Positions 59,166 through 64,000 of a DNA stretch of 64,000 bases are shown here, in pieces. A program made the position numbers and the translations under genes. Origin of the DNA: Neobacillus rhizophilus (GTDB taxonomy: Bacteria; Bacillota; Bacilli; Bacillales; Cytobacillaceae); NCBI RefSeq assembly GCF_018343535.1, contig NZ_JAGYPF010000005.1:496001-560000 (forward strand). Direction: 5' to 3'. Positions within the stretch are counted from its first letter, which is position 1; each line of letters starts with the position of its first letter. The notes under the pieces are model-generated. The model searched no databases. It was not told where the DNA came from and saw nothing but the letters and a program-made list of their open reading frames with translations.

Positions 59166-59414
59166 TTATTCAAATTTAGTTGGGTTACCGTCGAATGGCT
59201 CATCAGCAACTTTAATAGAATCAGTTGGGCAGCCTTCGAAAGCGTCCATCATGTCATCAATTAAAACATCTGGAATTTCAACGATACCTTCGTTATCGTC
59301 AAGTGTTACGAATGCGATACCTTCATCATCGTAATCATAGATATCTGGTGCAGCAGCGCCGCATGCGCCACACGCGATGCAAGTTTCCTTGTCAACAATT
59401 GTGTACTTTGCCAT
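59166..59414 (-). CDS. fer: [4Fe-4S] ferredoxin
   Basis: This 82-residue acidic ferredoxin has the CIACGACG motif near 11 and a distal CPTD near 61, giving four cluster ligands for one [4Fe-4S] cluster. It resembles Bacillus Fer, an electron donor for P450 and desaturase systems. The ATG at 59414 follows GGGAGG. It is divergent from ypbB. Confidence 0.93.
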   Translation of the reverse strand: MAKYTIVDKETCIACGACGAAAPDIYDYDDEGIAFVTLDDNEGIVEIPDVLIDDMMDAFEGCPTDSIKVADEPFDGNPTKFE

Positions 59415-59661
59415 GAAAAAAACCTCCCAGTAAAATAACAAGTAATATTCTTACTTATTTTCCGTTTGTGATGGAAAATACAATTCACATATCTATTGTA
59501 AAGCTGTATGAATAACTTTTCAATAGAAATTTGATTTTGGTACCTTTAGTCCCATTATTTCTTAAACTTCCACATTTTTGGACAACACAATACCTGTTTC
59601 ATGTTAAAATATAATAAAATTTAACTGTTTTTGTCGAATTAGGATAAGTGGTGAGTCTAAA

Positions 59662-60708
59662 ATGGAATGGGTAGAATCAGTTATTCTTTATTGTTTGAAA
59701 AAAATTAATAACGAAAGAACTATTTATTCTGTTTACCACATTTTAAAAGGAAAGAAATCGTCGCAAACCATTCAGGATATTCATTTATATTCGTTAAAAA
59801 GATTATTTGGAGTACTTGAACCGCTGGCAAGAGACTCCTTTGAAGAGATCATTCATTGTATGAGGGACAACGGGTGGATCATTGAGCAAGGTGAGCAAAA
59901 ATACCTGCTCAGTTCTTCAGGTGAGCAGCGCTTGAAAAATATCGGTATTCCAATCTTTCTCAATGGCTGGCGTTATCACCATGTGACCACCATATTTTGG
60001 GAACGGTTCTCTTTATTAGTGCAGGTAGTATCTAACCTCATTAATCAGGAATCAAGCTATATACCGATTCAAAAAAATAAGAAGGTTCTGTTCTGGGTTA
60101 AAGCTGTTCTAAAAGAAAGCCATCTCTCAAGAAGCGAAATTGGCGAAAAATTATATGAAGAATTGAATGAATGCTTCGAAGATGGGAAGGGAATTGATCC
60201 GTCTATGATTGTCTTCCGTTTAACTGGATTCCGGCAAATAGGATTAACCGCTCAGCAAGCATCCAAAAAAATGAATGTTAATGTTTACGAATATCATCTT
60301 ACATTTACTAATACCCTACATTATTTGATTGAAAAAATAGAAACTAGGGGAGCTAATTTTCCGATATTAACCCATCTACTAAAGGGCTTGGAGCTTGGCG
60401 ATGAATTAACCATTACGGCGAGAAAAACATGGAAATTGCTATCGCAGGGGTATTCGATAGAGATGATAGCCAAAAACAGAAATTTAAAAACAAGCACAAT
60501 AGAAGATCATTTAGTGGAATTTGCGTTGCAAATAGACCGGTTTTCAATTGATGCTTTTGTTGATAAAGAATTACAGCTGGAAATTTTGCAAATTGCCAAT
60601 CAAGCCGCCACAAAGCAATTAAAATTAATAAAGGAAAAAGTCAGCCGTGCCAGTTATTTTCAAATTAGGTTAGTGCTGGCGAAGTATGGTGACCGGCAAT
60701 GGAATTAG
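59662..60708 (+). CDS. ypbB: Helix-turn-helix protein (YpbB)
   Basis: This 348-residue protein carries a C-terminal helix-turn-helix domain (about 250-290, LLSQGYSIEMIAKNRNLKT), found next to or fused to RecQ helicases. The N-terminal part is helical with no membrane segment. It overlaps the recS start by 10 bases, so it probably works with the helicase. Matches ypbB of B. subtilis by position. Confidence 0.85.
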   Translation: MEWVESVILYCLKKINNERTIYSVYHILKGKKSSQTIQDIHLYSLKRLFGVLEPLARDSFEEIIHCMRDNGWIIEQGEQKYLLSSSGEQRLKNIGIPIFLNGWRYHHVTTIFWERFSLLVQVVSNLINQESSYIPIQKNKKVLFWVKAVLKESHLSRSEIGEKLYEELNECFEDGKGIDPSMIVFRLTGFRQIGLTAQQASKKMNVNVYEYHLTFTNTLHYLIEKIETRGANFPILTHLLKGLELGDELTITARKTWKLLSQGYSIEMIAKNRNLKTSTIEDHLVEFALQIDRFSIDAFVDKELQLEILQIANQAATKQLKLIKEKVSRASYFQIRLVLAKYGDRQWN

Positions 60709-62207
60709 AAAATCTTTTAAAAAAACATTTTGGCTATTTATCGTTTAAAACAGGGCAAAAGGAAGCTATTTCGGCTATTTTAAATGGACAACATACCCTG
60801 GCCATGCTCCCGACTGGAACGGGCAAATCCCTATGCTACCAGCTTCCTGGTTATGTTTTTGATGGATCGATATTAATCGTTTCCCCGCTTCTATCCCTTA
60901 TGCAAGATCAAGTGGAACAATTAGGCCGTTTGGGTGAGAAAAGGGTTGTTGCTTTAAACTCCTTTCTTTCCTTGGAGGAAAAAAATTATGTTCTAGACCG
61001 GCTGCAGGACTATAAGTTTATCTTTATATCACCGGAGATGCTTCAGTCCTCTTTCATCCTACAAAAGCTTCGGAACCTTGCCATCTCCTTATTTGTAGTG
61101 GATGAAGCGCATTGCATTTCTCAATGGGGGTATGATTTTCGGCCGGATTACTCCAAATTGGGTGAAATAAGGAAAAGCTTAGGGTGCCCCCTTACACTAG
61201 CTCTTACCGCAACAGCTACAAGAAAGGTCCGGAAGGATATTATCCAATCATTAGGCATAGAGGATGCTGTAAAAGTGGAATCGACAATTGACAGGCCTAA
61301 TATAGCCATATGGATCGAGGAAATAGAAGGTTATCAGAAAAAGACAGACCGGGTTTTGGAACTTGCTGCAAAGCTTGAAAAACCTGGTATCATTTACTTT
61401 TCAAGCAAAAAAATGGCCGAACAAATGGCTTTATTGCTAGAGGAAAAGAATAATTGCAACGCAAGTGCTTACCACGGGGGATTGGATCAGGATACAAGAA
61501 TATTAATCCAGCAACAATTTATTCATAACCAGCTAGATGTTATATGTGCCACAAGTGCATTCGGGATGGGAGTGAATAAGGAAAATATCAGATTTATTAT
61601 TCATTTTCATATGCCGATGCAAATCGAGTCCTATCTTCAGGAGATTGGCCGGGCAGGACGTGATGGTCTGGCGAGTATCGCCTATCTTTTATATTCACCT
61701 GGAGATGAACAGCTGCCTTTTCAGCTTGCCGAAAGCGAACTCCCGTCGGAACAGCAAATTGACTGGCTGTTTCATGAATTGGAAATTGGACACGGAATAA
61801 AAGGCGATGCACTTCAATTCAATCAGGGCACCCAGGAAAGAGGAGGTTTTTCTGAGGTTCAGTGGAGATTAGTGGAGAATCTTCTTCGGAAAGAAGCCAA
61901 AGAAAAAAGTTCTCTTCTTGACTGCAAAGAAAGCATTAAAGAATTTGTTAATGAACGCATAACAATGAAGAAAAAAAATATTTACCAAATGTTACAATGG
62001 ATTCTGTCAAATCGATGCCGTCGCGAATTCCTTTTGAATTATTTTGAGGAACAGGTGACAAGCAGAATTGAGCAATGCTGTGATATTTGCGGAATTGACG
62101 AAAAAAACTATTCAGCCTCCCATAAATTGAGGAAGAATCATTTAGGGAAAATTGAATGGAAAGAATACCTGGCCGGATTATTACTTAATAGCGAGTTGAG
62201 GGAATGA
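60699..62207 (+). CDS. recS: RecQ-family ATP-dependent DNA helicase (RecS)
   Basis: This 502-residue 3'-5' helicase is a short RecQ. Walker A is MLPTGTGKSLCYQLPG (near 38), the DEAH box VVDEAHCISQWGYDFRPDY (near 134) and the RecQ motif VI QEIGRAGRDG (near 315). A C-terminal zinc segment ends in CCDICG. It lacks the HRDC domain of full-length RecQ. Length matches B. subtilis RecS. It overlaps ypbD by 4 bases. Confidence 0.93.
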   Translation: MELENLLKKHFGYLSFKTGQKEAISAILNGQHTLAMLPTGTGKSLCYQLPGYVFDGSILIVSPLLSLMQDQVEQLGRLGEKRVVALNSFLSLEEKNYVLDRLQDYKFIFISPEMLQSSFILQKLRNLAISLFVVDEAHCISQWGYDFRPDYSKLGEIRKSLGCPLTLALTATATRKVRKDIIQSLGIEDAVKVESTIDRPNIAIWIEEIEGYQKKTDRVLELAAKLEKPGIIYFSSKKMAEQMALLLEEKNNCNASAYHGGLDQDTRILIQQQFIHNQLDVICATSAFGMGVNKENIRFIIHFHMPMQIESYLQEIGRAGRDGLASIAYLLYSPGDEQLPFQLAESELPSEQQIDWLFHELEIGHGIKGDALQFNQGTQERGGFSEVQWRLVENLLRKEAKEKSSLLDCKESIKEFVNERITMKKKNIYQMLQWILSNRCRREFLLNYFEEQVTSRIEQCCDICGIDEKNYSASHKLRKNHLGKIEWKEYLAGLLLNSELRE

Positions 62208-62815
62208 AAAAGAAATATAATGAACTAATTAGCAGCTTAACTGATAAAGATTTACTTTTTCACTTATATATGACACAGGTCATATTGCTTGTGATCTCAC
62301 TCATTTTAGGATTGCTCCTATTTGACCATTTCTCTTTTTTGAAAACAATCGATGCAAGAGATATTAAGATTATTTCCATAGGCGTGCCATTGGGGATAGC
62401 TGTTGTCATCATTGACTTAATTCTAATGAAGTGGCTGCCTGCATCTTTTTATGATGATGGCGGCTTAAATGAACGGATCTTCCGGAAAAGAAATATATTC
62501 CATATTTTTATTATTGCCGCGTTTGTTTCCTTTAGCGAGGAATTATTATTTAGAGGGATCATCCAAACGAAGGTCGGGCTTATTCTGGCTAGCCTTATCT
62601 TTGCGGTAATCCATTACCGCTACCTGTTTAATGTGTTTTTATTTATCAACATTATCACGCTTAGTTTTGTTATTGGGGCAGTCTATGAATCGACAAATAA
62701 TCTGGCTGTCACCATTATGATGCACTTTATTATCGATTTCTTATTAGGTATTTTTATAAAGTATAAACATTCTTCGGCAGATGATCAGCAAGGAGGGGGA
62801 GGGCTTCATGAATAG
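62204..62815 (+). CDS. ypbD: CPBP-family intramembrane protease (YpbD)
   Basis: This 203-residue membrane protein has about five helices with the CPBP metal motifs SEELLFRG, HYRYLFN and HFIIDF. Family members are CAAX-prenyl-protease-like intramembrane proteases, often in immunity to bacteriocins. The substrate is unknown. It is translationally coupled to recS and overlaps ypbE by 8 bases. Confidence 0.87.
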   Translation: MKKKYNELISSLTDKDLLFHLYMTQVILLVISLILGLLLFDHFSFLKTIDARDIKIISIGVPLGIAVVIIDLILMKWLPASFYDDGGLNERIFRKRNIFHIFIIAAFVSFSEELLFRGIIQTKVGLILASLIFAVIHYRYLFNVFLFINIITLSFVIGAVYESTNNLAVTIMMHFIIDFLLGIFIKYKHSSADDQQGGGGLHE

Positions 62816-63533
62816 AGAAGAGCCTTATAGAGAGCAAGCCGAAAGATTAAAACAACGAATACAAAAGGTGAATGAAAATATTGACGTGAAGGATGAATTG
62901 CCGCCAAGGGAACTGGTCCATCGGGAAAAAAAGAAAAAGGTAAAATGGAAAATAAAATATCCGGTTATTCGGATCCTGGTATTATTCTTTATTCTTCTTC
63001 CTGTGATTATTTTCAGTGTTATTTCTTATCTTGATGGAAAACAAATAAATGGCTCTAAAAAAGCCTCAACCGATCCTGTTGGCTATGAAACTATTAATCT
63101 AAAAAAATCAACTTCAGAAGAGGCTGATAAAGTGGAGGAGGAACAATCCGTAAATGCCGATGGAGTTGAGGCGACGAATAATCCGGAAAGTGTAGAAGCG
63201 GGCACCTCTATAACTCCACCTGCCGAAGAACAGCCGACTGCCAATACGGAAAAAAATGTGTCCACGGAAAGTCCTGTTTCACCTCAAGGGGCTGCCAGCA
63301 ATAATGCACCAGTGCAGACTCAGAATCAACCATCACAAACGGATACAAGTAAAAGCGAACCAGTACAACAGAAGATCATTCGTCATAAGGTTCAGCAGAA
63401 AGAAACATTATTTAGTATTTCGATGAAGTATTATAAATCGCAAAAAGGGATGGATATCATAAAAAAAGCAAACAACATGTCCAACGACGAAATCTATGTT
63501 GGTCAGGTATTAAAAATCCCGATTAGCAACTAA
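62808..63533 (+). CDS. ypbE: LysM protein YpbE
   Basis: This 241-residue protein has a basic cytosolic start, one membrane helix (IRILVLFFILLPVIIFSVISY), a low-complexity Ser/Thr/Gln/Glu linker (about 90-195) and a C-terminal LysM module (VQQKETLFSISMKYYKS on). It is anchored in the membrane with LysM outside, likely bound to peptidoglycan. The ATG at 62808 follows AAGGAGG. Confidence 0.88.
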   Translation: MNREEPYREQAERLKQRIQKVNENIDVKDELPPRELVHREKKKKVKWKIKYPVIRILVLFFILLPVIIFSVISYLDGKQINGSKKASTDPVGYETINLKKSTSEEADKVEEEQSVNADGVEATNNPESVEAGTSITPPAEEQPTANTEKNVSTESPVSPQGAASNNAPVQTQNQPSQTDTSKSEPVQQKIIRHKVQQKETLFSISMKYYKSQKGMDIIKKANNMSNDEIYVGQVLKIPISN

Positions 63534-63562
63534 CCGATCGTTTTTAGGTCGGTTTTTTGTTT
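63533..63562 (+). terminator. Terminator after ypbE
   Basis: ACCGATC pairs with GGTCGGT (one G-T pair), followed by TTTTTTGTTTTTT. Confidence 0.7.
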
Positions 63563-63622
63563 TTTAAATCATAAGTTTGCGGACAAGTTCATATTTATTA
63601 ATGGAGAAATGGAGGGATGGAT

Positions 63623-64000
63623 ATGGATTCTCCAATAAGGGAGCTTGAGCATACGGATGAAGCGACCAAGCAGGTTCTAGAAAATGTCCGGAAAAAGAAG
63701 GGAAAATTTGATAAAGCAGAAAAGTTACATTATCTTTCTATCTATTCGACTCTTTTAATGGCTGCCGTCTTTTTTTGTTATTTTTATTTTGCCATTGCGA
63801 AATATTATTCTTATTCCTTTTTTGCCATGTTTTCTGCTTCGTTAAATGATTCGGTTATCATATTTTTAATGGCGATTACGATCATTGGGTACGGTTCAAT
63901 GAATATTTTGAAGCAGCAAAAGGATAAGAAGGAGAAGGAATACCAGGAATTGAGGGCTGAGATTGCTGACCGTAGTAAAGATTTTTGGAAGAAGGAAGAA
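63623..64000 (+). CDS. ypbF: YpbF-like DUF2663 protein, cut by the window end
   Basis: An ATG at 63623 (6 bases after GGAGGG) opens a frame that runs to the end of the window without a stop; 126 codons are visible. Two hydrophobic segments (TLLMAAVFFCYFYFAIA and VIIFLMAITIIGYGS) are followed by a charged coiled-coil. By size and position it is the ypbF/DUF2663 protein. An in-frame ATG at 63617 is an alternative. Confidence 0.78.
   Translation, partial: MDSPIRELEHTDEATKQVLENVRKKKGKFDKAEKLHYLSIYSTLLMAAVFFCYFYFAIAKYYSYSFFAMFSASLNDSVIIFLMAITIIGYGSMNILKQQKDKKEKEYQELRAEIADRSKDFWKKEE

Overview
The window looks like a chromosomal segment of an endospore-forming, low-GC Gram-positive bacterium of the Bacillaceae. 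Most of it follows the Bacillus subtilis gene order from yqjC to ypbF. The basis is gene order, strong AGGAGG-type ribosome binding sites, and sporulation genes (spoIIM, spoIIA operon, spoVA genes, dacB-spmAB). A Neobacillus- or Mesobacillus-like genus is a guess from overall character, not a demonstrated assignment.

Layout. 1-1460: a lone TnpB-type transposon gene followed by a structured RNA-like tail. 1.7-5.0 kb: methylmalonyl-CoA epimerase, acyl-CoA carboxylase beta chain and a tripeptidase, then a 0.5 kb tandem repeat. 5.6-18 kb: two Y-family DNA polymerases (the second with LexA boxes and a YolD partner), zwf, rnz, namA, a glycosyltransferase, proI under a proline T-box, a metallo-hydrolase, a dehydrogenase, a CDGSH protein and a HesB/YqkB-like gene interrupted by an in-frame UGA. 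18-25 kb: hydrolase, HMG-CoA lyase, thiolase, yqkE, yqkF, mciZ, nudF and endonuclease Q. 25-37.5 kb: spoIIM, fur, yqzK, xerD, the nucleoside catabolism operon deoB-pupG-pdp, dacF, spoIIAA-spoIIAB-sigF and spoVAA-AB-AEa-AF. 37.6-47.5 kb: lysA, ypuA, ribT, ypuF, a YjcZ-family peptide, scpAB, ypuI, a superoxide dismutase and dacB-spmA-spmB. 48-64 kb: rluB, resABC, resDE, sigX-rsiX, an M23/LysM protein, ribU with an FMN riboswitch, ferredoxin, ypbB, recS, ypbD, ypbE and the start of ypbF.

How the genes work together. The sporulation genes form a cascade whose promoters can be read: a Spo0A box and sigma-H site before spoIIAA, a sigma-F site before dacF and a sigma-G site before the spoVA genes. 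The Res genes build and control cytochrome c maturation. Riboswitches (proline T-box, FMN) and candidate LexA, CcpA, PerR and sigma-X sites sit in front of the expected genes.

The most notable signal is the YqkB/HesB-like gene at 17745-18074. Its in-frame UGA falls at a position where a cysteine is expected in a Cys-Gly-Cys motif, and it is followed by a hairpin with the layout of a bacterial SECIS element, so it is a candidate selenoprotein that ordinary gene calling misses. Also notable are the absence of spoVAC-spoVAD-spoVAEb from an otherwise intact spoVA operon, a dispersed repeat whose two copies show compensatory stem changes, an inverted pair of GC-rich repeats, and several microproteins including MciZ.
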